From positions 4,001,001 through 4,065,000 of the forward strand of contig NC_092574.1 of the NCBI RefSeq assembly GCF_037975245.1: a stretch of DNA of 64,000 nt, written 5' to 3'. The stretch comes from Apostichopus japonicus. Its lineage: Eukaryota > Echinodermata > Holothuroidea > Aspidochirotida > Stichopodidae. Under the pieces are notes generated by a model. That model was not told where the DNA came from. It searched no databases and was given only the letters and a program-made list of their open reading frames with translations. How positions within the stretch are numbered: position 1 is the stretch's first letter; each line of letters starts with the position of its first letter. The position numbers were made by a program, and so were the translations under genes. Positions 13,488 through 27,476 of the stretch are shown here, one piece after another.

Positions 13488-15245
13488 TTGATCGGTACCG
13501 CACATTCGATTGATCGGTACCGCACATTCGATTTATCGGCACCGCACATTCAATTAATCGGTTCCGCACATTCGATTGATCGGTACCGCACATTCGATTG
13601 ATCGGCACCGCACATTCGATTGATCATTACCGCACATTCGATTAATCGGTACCGAACATTCGATTTATCGGCAACGCACATTCGATTAATCGGTACCGCA
13701 CATTCGATTGATCGGCACCGCACATTCGATTTATCGTAACCGCACATTCGATGGATCGGTACTCCACATTCGATTGATCGTTACCGCACATTCGATTTAT
13801 CGGTACCGCAAATTCGATTTATCGGTACCGCACATTCGATCGATCGGTACCGCACATTCCATTGTTCGGTACCGCACAATCGATTTATCGGTTCCGCACT
13901 TTCGATTTATCGGCACCGCATATTCAATTGATCCTCACCGCAAATTCGATTTATCGGCACCGCACATTCGATTGATCGATATGGCACATTCGATTGATCG
14001 GCACCACACATTCGATCTATCGGTACCGCACATTCGATTGTTTGGTACCTCACAATCGATTTATCGGTTCCGCACTTCGATTTATCGGCACCGCACATTC
14101 GATTGATCGATAAGGCACATTCGACTGATCGGTATTGCACATTCAATTTATCGGTATCGCACATTCGATTGATCGGTACCGCACATTCGATTGATCGGTA
14201 CCGCACTTTCGATTGATCGATACCGCACATTCTATTTATCGGTACCGCACATTCGATTGTTCGGTACCGCACATTCGATTTATCGGCAAAGCACTTTCGA
14301 TTGATCGGTACCGCACATTCGATTGATCGATACCGCACATTCTGTTTATCGGTACCGCACATTCGATTTATCGGTACCGCACATTCCATTTATCGGTACT
14401 GCACATTCGATTGATCGGTACCGCACATTCGATTGATCGGTACCGCACATTCGATTGATCGGCACCGCACATTCGATTGATCGGCACCGCACATTCGATT
14501 GATCGGTACCGCACATTCGATTGACGGTTCCGCACATTTCATTGATAGGTACCGAACATTCGATTTAACGGCAACGCACAATCGATTTATCGGCACCGCA
14601 AATTCGATTTATCGGTACCGCACATTCGATTGATCGGTTCCGCACATTCGATTTATAGGTACTGTACATTCGTTTGATCGATACCGCACATTCGATTGAT
14701 CGGCACCGCATTATTGATTGATCGGTACCGAACATTCGATTTATCGGTAACGCACATTCAATTTATCGGTATCGCACATTCGATTGATCGGTACCGCACA
14801 TTCGATTGATCGGTACCGCACATTCGATTGATCGATACCGCACATTCTATTTATCGGTACCGCACATTCGATTGTTCGGTACCGCACATTCGATTTATCG
14901 GCAACGCACATTCGATTGATCGGTACCGCACATTCGATTGATCGATACCGCACATTCTGTTTATCGGTACCGCACATTCGATTTATCGGTACCGCACATT
15001 CCATTTATCGGTACTGCACATTCGATTGATCGGTACCGCACATTCGATTTATCGGCAACGCACATTCGATTTATAGGTACCGCACATTCGATTTATCGGT
15101 ATCGCACATTCCATTTATCGGCAACGCACATTCGATTAATCGGTACCGCACATTCAATTGATCGGTACCGCACATTGGATTGATCGGTACCGCACATTCG
15201 ATTGATCGGCACCGCACATTCGATTGATCGGTACCGCACATTCGA
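13488..15245. repeat. Spacer between U copies, older domain I blocks
   Basis: Satellite whose order resembles the 9-11 kb region: the CGTAACC / GGTACTCC block at about 13.73 kb, a GTTTGGTACCTCAC marker near 14,040 and the last GACGGTTCC cassette at 14,520. It looks like an older arrangement left between the two U copies. Confidence 0.75.
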
Positions 15246-16981
15246 TTGATCGGTACCACACATTCCATTGTTCGGTACCGCACATTCGATTTATCGGCAA
15301 CGCACATTCGATTGATCGGTACCGCAAATTCGATTGATCGATACCGCACATTCTGTTTATCGGTACCGCACATTCGATTTATCGGTACCGCACATTCCAT
15401 TTATCGGTATCGCACATACGATTTATCGGTACCGCTCATTCGATATATCGGTACCGCACATTCGATTGATCGTTACCGCACATTCGATTTATCGGTACCG
15501 CACATTCTATTTATCGGCAACGCACATTCAATTAATCGGTACCGCACATTCGATTGATCGGTACCGCACATTCGATTGATCGGTACCGCACATTCGATTT
15601 ATCGGTACCGCACATTCCATCTATCGGTACCGCATATTCGATTGATCTGTACCGCACATTCGATTGTTTGGTACCTCACAATCGATTTATCGGTTCCGCA
15701 CTTTGATTTATCGGCACCGCACATTCGATTGATCGATAAGGCACATTCGATTGATCGGTACCGCACATTCGATTGATCGATACCTCACATTCTGTTTATC
15801 GGTACCGCACATTCGATTCATCGGCACCGCACATTCCATTTATCGGTACCGCACATTCGATTTATCGGCAACGCACATTCGATTGATCGGTACCGCACAT
15901 TCGATTGATCGATACCTCACATTCTGTTTATCGGTACCGCACATTCGATTTATCGGCACCGCACATTCGATTTATTGGTACCGCACAAACGATTTATCGG
16001 TACCGCACATTCGATTTATCGAAACCGCACATTGGATTGATCGGTACCGCACATTCGATTGATCGGTACCGCACATTCGATTTATCGGCAATTCACATTC
16101 GATTTATAGGTACCGCACATTCCATTTATCGGTATCGCACATACGATTTATCGGTACCGCACATTCGATATATCGGTACCGCACATTCGATTGATCGTTA
16201 CCGCACATTCGATTTATCGGTACCGCACATTCTATTTATCGGCAACGCACATTCAATTAATCGGTACCGCACATTCGATTGATCGGTACCGCACATTCGA
16301 TTCATCGGCACCGCACATTCGATTGATCGGTACCGCACATTCGATTGATCGGTACCGCACATTCGATTTATCGGTACCGCACATTCGATCTATCGGTACC
16401 GCATATTCGATTGATCTGTACCGCACATTCGATTGTTTGGTACCTCACAATCGATTTATCGGTTCCGCACTTTGATTTATCGGCACCGCACATTCGATTG
16501 ATCGATAAGGCACATTCGATTGATCGGTACCGCACATTCGATTGATCGGTACCGCACATTCGATTTATCGGCAACGCACATTCGATTTATCGGCACCGCA
16601 CATTCGATTGATCGATACCGCACATTCGATTTATCGGTACCGCACATTCGATTGATCGGTACCGCACATTCGATTTATCGGCAACGCACATTCGATTTAT
16701 CGGTACCGCACATTCGATTGATCGATACCACACATTCTGTTTATCGGTACCGCACATTCGATTCATCGGCACCGCACATTCCATTTATCGGTACCGCACA
16801 TTCGATTTATCGGCAACGCACATTCGATTGATCGGTACCGCACATTCGATTGATCGATACCTCACATTCTGTTTATCGGTACCGCACATTCGATTTATCG
16901 GCACCGCACATTCGATTTATCGGTACCGCACAAACGATTTATCGGTACCGCACATTCGATTTATCGAAACCGCACATTGGA
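15246..16981. repeat. U unit, copy 2
   Basis: Matches 11,752-13,487 at an offset of 3,494 bp (159 monomers minus 4 bp). Markers are at 15,666 and 16,435, again 769 bp apart. It begins with a private GGTACCACAC change that is shared with the following partial copy at about 17,100. Confidence 0.85.
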
Positions 16982-17091
16982 TTAATCGGTACCTCACATT
17001 CAATTGATCGGTACCGCACATTCGATTGATCGGCACCGCACATTCGATTGATCGGCACCGCACATTCGATTGATCGGTACCGCACATTCGA

Positions 17092-17443
17092 TTGATCGGT
17101 ACCACACATTCCATTGTTCGGTACCGCACATTCGATTTATCGGCAACGCACATTCGATTGATCGGTACCGCAAATTCGATTGATCGATACCGCACATTCT
17201 GTTTATCGGTACCGCACATTCGATTTATCGGTACCGCACATTCCATTTATCGGTATCGCACATACGATTTATCGGTACCGCACATTCGATATATCGGTAC
17301 CGCACATTCGATTGATCGTTACCGCACATTCGATTTATCGGTACCGCACATTCTATTTATCGGCAACGCACATTCAATTAATCGGTACCGCACATTCGAT
17401 TGATCGGTACCGCACATTCGATTGATCGGTACCGCACATTCGA
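17092..17443. repeat. U unit, partial copy 3
   Basis: The first 350 bp of U copy 2 recur at an offset of 1,846 bp, including its GGTACCACAC change. The following sequence jumps to the second half of the U order, giving a marker interval of 1,099 bp (16,435 to 17,534). Confidence 0.8.
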
Positions 17444-18388
17444 TTGATCGGTACCGCACATTCGATTTATCGGTACCGCACATTCGATCTATCGGTACCG
17501 CATATTCGATTGATCTGTACCGCACATTCGATTGTTTGGTACCTCACAATCGAATTATCGGTTCCGCACTTTGATTTATCGGCACCGCACATTCGATTGA
17601 TCGATAAGGCACATTCGATTGATCGGTACCGCACATTCGATTGATCGGTACCGCACATTCGATTTATCGGCAACGCACATTCGATTTATCGGCACCGCAC
17701 ATTCGATTGATCGATACCGCACATTCGATTTATCGGTACCGCACATTCGATTGATCGGTACCGCACATTCGATTTATCGGCAACGCACATTCGATTTATC
17801 GGTACCGCACATTCGATTGATCGATACCTCACATTCTGTTTATCGGTACCGCACATTCGATTCATCGGCACCGCACATTCCATTTATCGGTACCGCACAT
17901 TCGATTTATCGGCAACGCACATGCGATTGATCGGTACCGCACATTCGATTGATCGATACCTCACATTCTGTTTATCGGTACCGCACATTCGATTTATCGG
18001 CACCGCACATTCGATTTATCGGTACCGCACAAACGATTTATCGGTACCGCACATTCGATTTATCGAAACCGCACATTGGATTGATCGGTACCGCACATTC
18101 GATTGATCGGTACCGCACATTCCATTTATCGGCAATTCACATTCGATTTATAGGTACCGCACATTCCATTTATCGGTATCGCACATACGATTTATCGGTA
18201 CCGCACATTCGATATATCGGTACCGCACATTCGATTGATCGTTACCGCACATTCGATTTATCGGTACCGCACATTCTATTTATCGGCAACGCACATTCAA
18301 TTAATCGGTATCGCACATTCGATTGATCGGTACCGCACATTCGATTGATCGGCACCGCACATTCGATTGATCGGTACCGCACATTCGA
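17444..18388. repeat. 945 bp tandem unit, copy 1
   Basis: Unit of 43 monomers including one 21 bp monomer (945 = 43 x 22 - 1). The GTTTGGTACCTCAC marker is at 17,534. Order: marker, CGATAAGGCAC, GGCAACG/GGCACC pairs, two CATTCTGTTTATC strings, CGAAACC, CGGCAATTCAC, CATACGATT. Confidence 0.88.
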
Positions 18389-19333
18389 TTGATCGGTACC
18401 GCACATTCTATTTATCGGTACCGCACATTCGATCTATCGGTACCGCATATTCGATTGATCTGTACCGCACATTCGATTGTTTGGTACCTCACAATCGATT
18501 TATCGGTTCCGCACTTTGATTTATCGGCACCGCACATTCGATTGATCGATAAGGCACATTCGATTGATCGGTACCGCACATTCGATTGATCGGTACCGCA
18601 CATTCGATTTATCGGCAACGCACATTCGATTTATCGGCACCGCACATTCGATTGATCGATACCGCACATTCGATTTATCGGTACCGCACATTCGATTGAT
18701 CGGTACCGCACATTCGATTTATCGGCAACGCACATTCGATTTATCGGTACCGCACATTCGATTGATCGATACCTCACATTCTGTTTATCGGTACCGCACA
18801 TTCGATTCATCGGCACCGCACATTCCATTTATCGGTACCGCACATTCGATTTATCGGCAACGCACATTCGATTGATCGGTACCGCACATTCGATTGATCG
18901 ATACCTCACATTCTGTTTATCGGTACCGCACATTCGATTTATCGGCACCGCACATTCGATTTATCGGTACCGCACAAACGATTTATCGGTACCGCACATT
19001 CGATTTATCGAAACCGCACATTGGATTGATCGGTACCGCACATTCGATTGATCGGTACCGCACATTCGATTTATCGGCAATTCACATTCGATTTATAGGT
19101 ACCGCACATTCCATTTATCGGTATCGCACATACGATTTATCGGTACCGCACATTCGATATATCGGTACCGCACATTCGATTAATCGTTACCGCACATTCG
19201 ATTTATCGGTACCGCACATTCTATTTATCGGCAACGCACATTCAATTAATCGGTACCGCACATTCGATTGATCGGTACCGCACATTCGATTGATCGGCAC
19301 CGCACATTCGATTGATCGGTACCGCACATTCGA
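18389..19333. repeat. 945 bp tandem unit, copy 2
   Basis: Exact 945 bp offset from the previous copy, marker at 18,479. I saw only a handful of differences, for example CATTCTATTTATC near 18,407 here, and CGATTAATCG near 19,180 where copy 1 has CGATTGATCG. Confidence 0.88.
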
Positions 19334-19583
19334 TTGATCGGTACCGCACATTCGATTTATCGGTACCGCACATTCGATCTATCGGTACCGCATATTCGAT
19401 TGATCTGTACCGCACATTCGATTGTTTGGTACCTCACAATCGATTTATCGGTTCCGCACTTTGATTTATCGGCACCGCACATTCGATTGATTGATAAGGC
19501 ACATTCGATTGATCGGTACCGCACATTCGATTGATCGGTACCGCACATTCGATTTATCGGCAACGCACATTCGATTTATCGGC
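19334..19583. repeat. 945 bp tandem unit, partial copy 3
   Basis: The first 250 bp of the unit (marker at 19,424) continue in phase. The order then switches at a CGGCAATTCAC monomer into the next family. Confidence 0.82.
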
Positions 19584-20752
19584 AATTCACATTCGATTTA
19601 TAGGTACCGCACATTCGATTGATCGGTACCGTACATTCGATTTATCGGTACCGCACATTCGATTAATCGGTACCGCACATTCGATTTATCGTTACCGCAC
19701 ATTCGATTGATCGGTACCGCACATTCCTTTGTTCGGTACCGCACAATCGATTTATCGGTTCCGCACTTTCGATTTATCGGCACCGCATATTCGATTGATC
19801 GATAAGGCACATTCGATTGATCGGTACCGCACATTCGATTTATTGGTACCGCACATTCGATTGATCCTCACCGCAAATTCGATTTATCGGCCCCGCACAT
19901 TCGATTGATCGGTACCGCACATTCGATTGATCGGTACCGCTTATTTGATTGATCGGCACCGCACTTTCGATTGATCGGCACCGCACATTCGATTGATCGT
20001 TACCGCACATTTGATTAATGGGTACCGCACATTCCATTTATCGGTACCGCACATTCGATTGTTCGGTACCGCACAATCGATTTAATGGTACCGCACATTC
20101 TATTTATCGGTACCGCACATTCGATTGATCCGTACCGCACATTCGATTTATCGGTACTGCACATTCGATTTATCGGTACCGCACATTCGATTGATCGGTA
20201 CCGCACATTCGATTGTTCGGTACCGCACATTCGATTTATCGGCAACGCACATTCGATTGATCGGTACCGCACATTCGATTGATCGATACCGCACATTCTG
20301 TTTATCGGTACCGCACATTCGATTTATCGGTACCGCACATTCCATTTATCGGTACTGCACATTCGATTGATCGGTACCGCACATTCGATTAATCGGCAAC
20401 GCACATTCGATTTATAGGTACCGCACATTCGATTGATCGGTACCGCACAATCGATTTATCGGTTCCGCACATTAAATTGATCCTCACCGCCCATTCGATG
20501 GATCGGCACCGCACATTCGATTGATCGTTACCGCACATTCTATTAATCGGTACCGCACATTCGATTGATCGGTACCGCACATTCGATTGATCGGCACCGC
20601 ACATTTGATTTATCGGTACCGCACATTCGATTGATCGGTACCGCACATTCGATTTATCGGTACCGCACATTCGATCTATCGGTACCGCACATTCGATTGA
20701 TCGGTACCGCACATTCGATTGTTTGGTACATCACAATCGATTTATCGGTACC
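19388..20752. repeat. 1.37 kb block, copy 1 (2,529 bp spacing)
   Basis: The order from CATATTCGATTGATCTG through CATTCCTTTG, GGCCCCGCAC, CTTATTTGATTG and GTACATCACAATCG recurs 2,529 bp downstream. Its left edge overlaps the partial 945 bp unit, so this block formed after the 945 bp family. The match ends at the CACAATCGATTTATCGG near 20,750. Confidence 0.85.
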
Positions 20753-21916
20753 GCACATTCGATTTATCGGTACCGCACATTCGATTAATCGGTACCGCAC
20801 ATTCGATTTAGCGGCACCGCACATTCAATTAATCGGTTCCGCACATTCGATTGATCGGTACCGCACATTCGATTGATCGGCAACGCACATTCGATTTATC
20901 GGCAACGCACATTCGATTAATCGGTACCGAAGATTCGATTTATCGGTACCGCACATTCGATTAATCGGTACCGCACATTCGATTGATCGGCACCGCACAT
21001 TCGATTTATCGTAACCGCACATTCGATGGATCGGTACTCCACATTCGATTGATCGTTACCGCACATTCGATTTATCGGCAACGCACATTCGATTTATCGG
21101 TACCGCACATTCGATTGATCGATACCGCACATTCGATTGATCGGTACCGCACATTCGATTGATCCTCACCGCAAATTTGATTTATCGGCACCGCACATTC
21201 GATTGATCGGTACCGCACATTCGATTTATCGGCAACGCACATTCGATTTATCGGTACCGCACATTCGATTGATCGATACCTCACATTCTGTTTATCGGTA
21301 CCGGACATTCGATTCATCGGCACCGCACATTCCATTTATCGGTACCGCACATTCGATTTATCGGTACCGCACATTCCATTTATCGGTACTGCACATTCGA
21401 TTGATCGGTACCGCACATTCGATTTATCGGTACCGCACATTCGATTTATCGGTTCCGCACATTAAATTGATCGTTACCGCACATTCGATTAATCGGTATC
21501 GCACATTCTATTTATCGGCAACGCACATTCTATTAATCGGTACCGCACATTCGATTGATCGATACCGCACATTCGATTTATCGGTACCGCACATTCGATT
21601 GATCCTCACCGCAAATTCGATTTATCGGTACCGCACATTCGATTGATCGGTACCGCCCATTCGATTTATCGGCAACGCACATTCGATTTATCGGTACCGC
21701 ACATTCGATTGATCGATACCTCACATTCTGTTTATCGGTACCGCACATTCGATTCATCGGCACCGCACATTCCATTTATCGGTACCGCACATTGGATTGA
21801 TCGGTACCGCACATTCGATTTATCGGTAACGCACATTCGATTGATCGGTACCGCACATTCGATTGATCGATACCTCACATTCTGTTTATCGGTACCGCAC
21901 ATTCGATTTATCGGCA
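20753..21916. repeat. Linker between the 1.37 kb blocks
   Basis: Only satellite. It contains the CGTAACC / GGTACTCC block near 21.0 kb and a GCACATTAAATTG monomer near 21,461. Two strings with TCTGTTTATC and CGATTCATCGG (21,223-21,345 and 21,663-21,785) are internal repeats about 440 bp (20 monomers) apart. Confidence 0.75.
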
Positions 21917-23281
21917 CCGCATATTCGATTGATCTGTACCGCACATTCGATTGTTTGGTACCTCACAATCGATTTATCGGTTCCGCACTTTGATTTATCG
22001 GCACCGCACATTCGATTGATTGATAAGGCACATTCGATTGATCGGTACCGCACATTCGATTGATCGGTACCGCACATTCGATTTATCGGCAACGCACATT
22101 CGATTTATCGGCAATTCACATTCGATTTATAGGTACCGCACATTCGATTGATCGGTACCGTACATTCGATTTATCGGTACCGCACATTCGATTAATCGGT
22201 ACCGCACATTCGATTTATCGTTACCGCACATTCGATTGATCGGTACCGCACATTCCTTTGTTCGGTACCGCACAATCGATTTATCGGTTCCGCACTTTCG
22301 ATTTATCGGCACCGCATATTCGATTGATCGATAAGGCACATTCGATTGATCGGTACCGCACATTCGATTTATTGGTACCGCACATTCGATTGATCCTCAC
22401 CGCAAATTCGATTTATCGGCCCCGCACATTCGATTGATCGGTACCGCACATTCGATTGATCGGTACCGCTTATTTGATTGATCGGCACCGCACTTTCGAT
22501 TGATCGGCACCGCACATTCGATTGATCGTTACCGCACATTTGATTAATGGGTACCGCGCATTCCATTTATCGGTACCGCACATTCGATTGTTCGGTACCG
22601 CACAATCGATTTAATGGTACCGCACATTCCATTTATCGGTACCGCACATTCGATTGATCCGTACCGCACATTCGATTTATCGGTACTGCACATTCGATTT
22701 ATCGGTACCGCACATTCGATTGATCGGTACCGCACATTCGATTGTTCGGTACCGCACATTCGATTTATCGGCAACGCACATTCGATTGATCGGTACCGCA
22801 CATTCGATTGATCGATACCGCACATTCTGTTTATCGGTACCGCACATTCGATTTATCGGTACCGCACATTCCATTTATCGGTACTGCACATTCGATTGAT
22901 CGGTACCGCACATTCGATTTATCGGTACCGCACATTCGATTTATCGGTTCCGCACATTAAATTGATCCTCACCGCCCATTCGATGGATCGGCACCGCACA
23001 TTCGATTGATCGTTACCGCACATTCGATTAATCGGTATCGCACATTCTATTTATCGGCAACGCACATTCTATTAATCGGTACCGCACATTCGATTGATCG
23101 GTACCGCACATTCGATTGATCGGCACCGCACATTTGGTTTATCGGTACCGCACATTCGATTGATCGGTACCGCACATTCGATTTATCGGTACCGCACATT
23201 CGATCTATCGGTACCGCACATTCGATTGATCGGTACCGCACATTCGATTGTTTGGTACATCACAATCGATTTATCGGTTCC
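21917..23281. repeat. 1.37 kb block, copy 2
   Basis: Matches 19,388-20,752 at 2,529 bp. In the middle the offset falls to 2,485 bp and then returns: this copy lacks two monomers near 22,913 and gains two (CATTCTATTTATC and CATTCTATTAATC type) near 23,040-23,080. The two changes cancel in length. Confidence 0.85.
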
Positions 23282-24149
23282 GCACTTTGATTTATCGGCA
23301 CCGCACATTCGATTGATCGATAAGGCACATTCGATTGATCGGTACCGCACATTCGATTGATCGGTACCGCACATTCGATTGATCGGCAACGCACATTCGA
23401 TTTATCGGTACCGCACATTCGATTGATCGATACCGCACATTCGATTTATCGGTACCGCACATTCGATTGATCCTCACCGCAAATTTGATTTATCGGCACC
23501 GCACATTCGATTGATAGGTACCGCACATTCGATTTATCGGCAACGCACATTCGATTGATCGATACCTCACATTCTGTTTATCGGTACCGAACATTCAATT
23601 CATCGGCACCGCACATTCCATTTATCGGTACCGCACATTCGATTGATCGGTACCGCACATTCGATTTATCGGCAACGCACATTCGATTGATCGGTACCGC
23701 ACATTCGATTGATCGATACCTCACATTCTGTTTATCGGTACCGCACATTCGATTTATCGGCACAGCATATTACATTTATCGGTACCGCACAAACGATTTA
23801 TCGGTACCGCACATTCTATTTATCGAAACCGCACATTCGATTGATCGGTACCGCACATTCGATTGATCGGTACCGCACATTCGATTTATCGGCAATTCAC
23901 ATTCGATTTATAGGTACCGCACATTCGATTGATCGGTACCGTACATTCGATTTATCGGTACCGCACATTCGATTAATCGGTACCGCATATTCGATTTATC
24001 GGTACCGCACATTCGATTAATCGGTACCGCACATTCGATTTATCGGCAACCCACATTCGATTGATCGATACCGCATATTCGATTTATCGGTATCGCACAT
24101 TCGATTGATCCTCACGGCAAATTCGATTTATCGGCACCACACATTCGAT
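23282..24149. repeat. Mixed domain I monomers
   Basis: Satellite with the familiar CGATAAGGCAC, TCTGTTTATC, ACAAACGATT, CGAAACC and CGGCAATTCAC monomers, in an order like a scrambled 945 bp unit. The CGGCACAGCAT near 23,760 is private. No other element is seen. Confidence 0.75.
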
Positions 24150-25220
24150 TGATCGGTACCGCACATTCCTTTGTTCCGTACCGCACAATCGATTTATCGG
24201 TTCCGCACTTTCGATTTATCGGCACCGCATATTCGAATGATCGATAAGGCACATTCGATTGATCGGTACCGCACATTCGATTTATCGGTACCGCACATTC
24301 GATAAATCATAACCGCAAATTCGATTTATCGGCACCGCACATTTGATTGATCGGTACCGCACATTCGATTGATCGGTACCGCTTATTTGATTGATCGGCA
24401 CCGCACTTTCGATTGATCGGCACCGCACATTCGATTGATCGTTACCGCACATTTGATTAATGGGTACCGCACATTCCATTTATCGGTACCGCACATTCGA
24501 TTGTTCGGTACCGCACAATCGATTTATTGGTACTGCACATTCCATTTATCGGTACCGCACATTCGATTGATCCGTACCGCACATTCGATTTATCGGTACC
24601 GCACATTCTGTTTATCGGTACCGCACATTCGATTGATCGGTACCGCACATTCGATTGATCGATACCGCACATTCTGTTACTCGGTACCGCACATTCGATT
24701 TATCGGTACCGCACATTCCATTTATCGGTACTGCACATTCGATTGATCGGTACCGCACATTCGATTTATCGGCAACGCACATTCGATTAATCGGTATCGC
24801 ACATTCTATTTATCGGCAACGCACATTCTATTAATCGGTACCGCACATTCGATTGATCGGTACCGCACATTCGATTGATCGGCACCGCACATTTGATTTA
24901 TCGGTACCGCACATTCGATTGATCGGTACCGCACATTCGATTGATCGGTACCGCACATTCGATCTATCGGTACCGCACATTCGATTGATCGGTACCGCAC
25001 ATTCGATTGTTTGGTACATCACAATCGATTTATCGGTTCCGCACTTCGATTTATCGGCACCGCACATTCGATTGATCGATAAGGCACATTCGATTGATCG
25101 GTACCGCACATTCGATTGATCGGTACCTCACATTCGATTGATCGGCAACGCACATTCGATTTATCGGTACCGCACATTCGATTGATCCTCACCGCAAATT
25201 TGATTTATCGGCACCGCACA
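24150..25220. repeat. 1.37 kb block, diverged partial copy 3
   Basis: Contains CATTCCTTTG, CTTATTTGATTG and GTACATCACAATCG in the same order as copies 1 and 2. Offsets to copy 2 are 1,913 bp on the left and 1,759 bp on the right, so seven monomers (154 bp) have been lost between. Several substitutions, such as CATAACCGCAAATTCG near 24,307, make it more diverged than copies 1 and 2 are from each other. Confidence 0.75.
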
Positions 25221-25364
25221 TACGATTGATCGGTACCGCACATTCGATTGATCGGCACCGCACATTCGATTGATCGGCACCGCACATTCGATTGATCGTT
25301 ACCGCACATTCGATTAATCGGTACCGCACATTCAATTGTTCGGTACCGCACATTCGATTTATCG

Positions 25365-26280
25365 GTACCGCAAATTCGATTTATCGGCACCGCACATTCG
25401 ATTGATCGAAAAGGCACATTCGATTGATCGGTACCGCACATTCGATTGATCGGTACCGAACATTCGATTTATCGGTAACGCACATTCAATTTATCTGTAT
25501 CGCACATTCGATTGATCGATACCGCACATTCGATTTATCGGTACCGCACATTCGATTGATCCTCACCGCAAATTCGATTTATCTGCACCGCACATTCGAT
25601 TTATCGGTATCGCACATTCTAATTAACGGAACCTTACATTCGATTTATCGGTACCGCTCATTCTATTGATCGGTACCGCATATTCAATTTTTCGGTACCG
25701 CACATTCGATTTATCGGCAACGCACATTCGATTGATCGGTTCCGCACTTTCGATTGATCGTTACCGCACATTCGATTAATTGTCACCGCACATTCGATTG
25801 ATCGGTACCGCACATTCGATTTATCGGTACCGCACATTCGATTGATCGATACGGCACATTCGATTTATCGGTACCGCACATTCGATTGATCGTCACCACA
25901 CATTCGATTAATAGGCACCGTACATTCGATTGATCGTTACCGCACATTCGATTAATCGGTACCGCACATTCGATTTATCTTCAACGCACATTCCATTTAT
26001 CGGTACCGCACATTCGATTGATCGGTACCGCACATTCTATTTATCGGCAACGCATATTCGATTTATCGGTACCGCACATTCGATTTATCGGTTCCGCACT
26101 TTCGATTGATCGATAAGGCACATTCGATTGATCGATAAGGCACATTCGATTTATCGGTACCGCACATTCGATTGATCGTCACCGCACATTCGATTGATCG
26201 TCACCGCACATTCGATTGATCGGTACCGCACATTCGATTTATCGGCAACGCACATTCGATTAATCGGTACCGCACATTCG
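25365..26280. repeat. 2.1 kb-spaced repeat, copy 1
   Basis: The order recurs 2,112 bp downstream (96 monomers), falling to 2,111 bp after a 1-bp deletion in copy 2. It includes CATTCTAATTAACGG, GATTAATTGTCACC and two CGATAAGGCAC monomers in a row near 26,110-26,135. A short internal stretch around 25.8 kb differs in order. Confidence 0.78.
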
Positions 26281-27476
26281 ATTTATCGGTTCCGCACTTT
26301 CGATTTATCGGTACCGCACATTCGATTGATCGATAAGGCACATTCGATTTATCGGTACCGCACATTCGATTGATCGTCACCGCACATTCGATTGATCGTC
26401 ACCGCACATTCGATTTATCGGTACCGCACATTCGATTGATCGATACCGCACATACGATTTATCGGCACCGCACATTCGATTTATCGGTACCGCACATTCG
26501 ATTGATCGGTACCGCACATTCGATTGATCGGTATCGCACATTCAAATTAACGGTACCGCTCATTCGATTTATCGGTACCGCACGTTCTATTGATCTGTAC
26601 CGCACATTCGATTGATCGGCACTGAACATTCGATTGATCGGTACCGCACATTCGATTGATTGGTTCCACACATTCTAACTAACGGTACCGCACATTCGAT
26701 TGATCGGTACCGCACATTACATTGTTCGGTACCGCACATTCGATTTATCGGCAACGCACATTCGATTGATCGGTACCGCACATTCGATTGATCGATACCG
26801 CACATTCTGTTTATCGGTACCGCACATTCGATTTATCGGTACCGCACATTCGATTTATTGGTACCGCACATTCGATTGATCGGTACCGCACATTCCATTG
26901 TTCGGTACCGCACATTCGATTTATCGGCAACGCACATTCGATTGATCGGTACCGCACATTCTGTTTATCGGTACCGCTTATTCGATTTATCGGTACCGCA
27001 CATTCCATTAATCGTTACCGCACATTCGATATATCGGTACCGCACATTCGATTGATCGGTACCGCACATTCGATTGATCGGTACCGCACATTCGATTGAT
27101 CGGTACCGCACATTCGATTAATCGGTACCGCACATTCGATTTATCGTTACCGCACATTCGATTAATCGGTACCGCACATTCGATTGATCCTCACCGCAAA
27201 TTCGATTTATCGGCACCGCACATTCGATTTATCGGTTCCGCACATTCGATTGATCGGTACCGCACATTCGATTGATCGGCACCGCACATTCGATTGATCG
27301 TTACCGCACATTCGATTAATCGGTACCGAACATTCGATTTATCGGCAACGCACATTCGATTAATCGGTACCGCACATTCGATTGATCGGCACCGCACATT
27401 CGATTTATTGGCACCGCACATTCGATGGATCGGTACGCCACATTCGATTGATCGGTAACGCACATTCGATTTATCG
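26281..27476. repeat. Linker with diverged W-block precursor
   Basis: Satellite. The stretch at about 26,529-26,690 (CGGTATCGCAC, AATTAACGG, GCACGTTCTATTG, GGCACTGAACATTCG, GATTGATTGGTTCC) has the same order as the W block amplified in domain IIb, with several substitutions. The last clear TCTGTTTATC strings are at about 26.81 and 26.96 kb, and a last diverged CATTCGATGGATCGG string lies at 27.42 kb. Confidence 0.75.

Larger units (their letters stand above)
1..25364. repeat. Satellite domain I (left subfamily)
   Basis: This domain is defined by frequent GATCCTCACCGCAAATT, CATTCTGTTTATCGG and GTTTGGTACCTCACAATCG variants. The GATCGTCACCGC monomers that dominate further right are nearly absent (one seen near 1,806). 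It holds several independent higher-order families, annotated separately. The right boundary is gradual, placed where the 2.1 kb repeat of the transitional domain begins. Confidence 0.75.
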
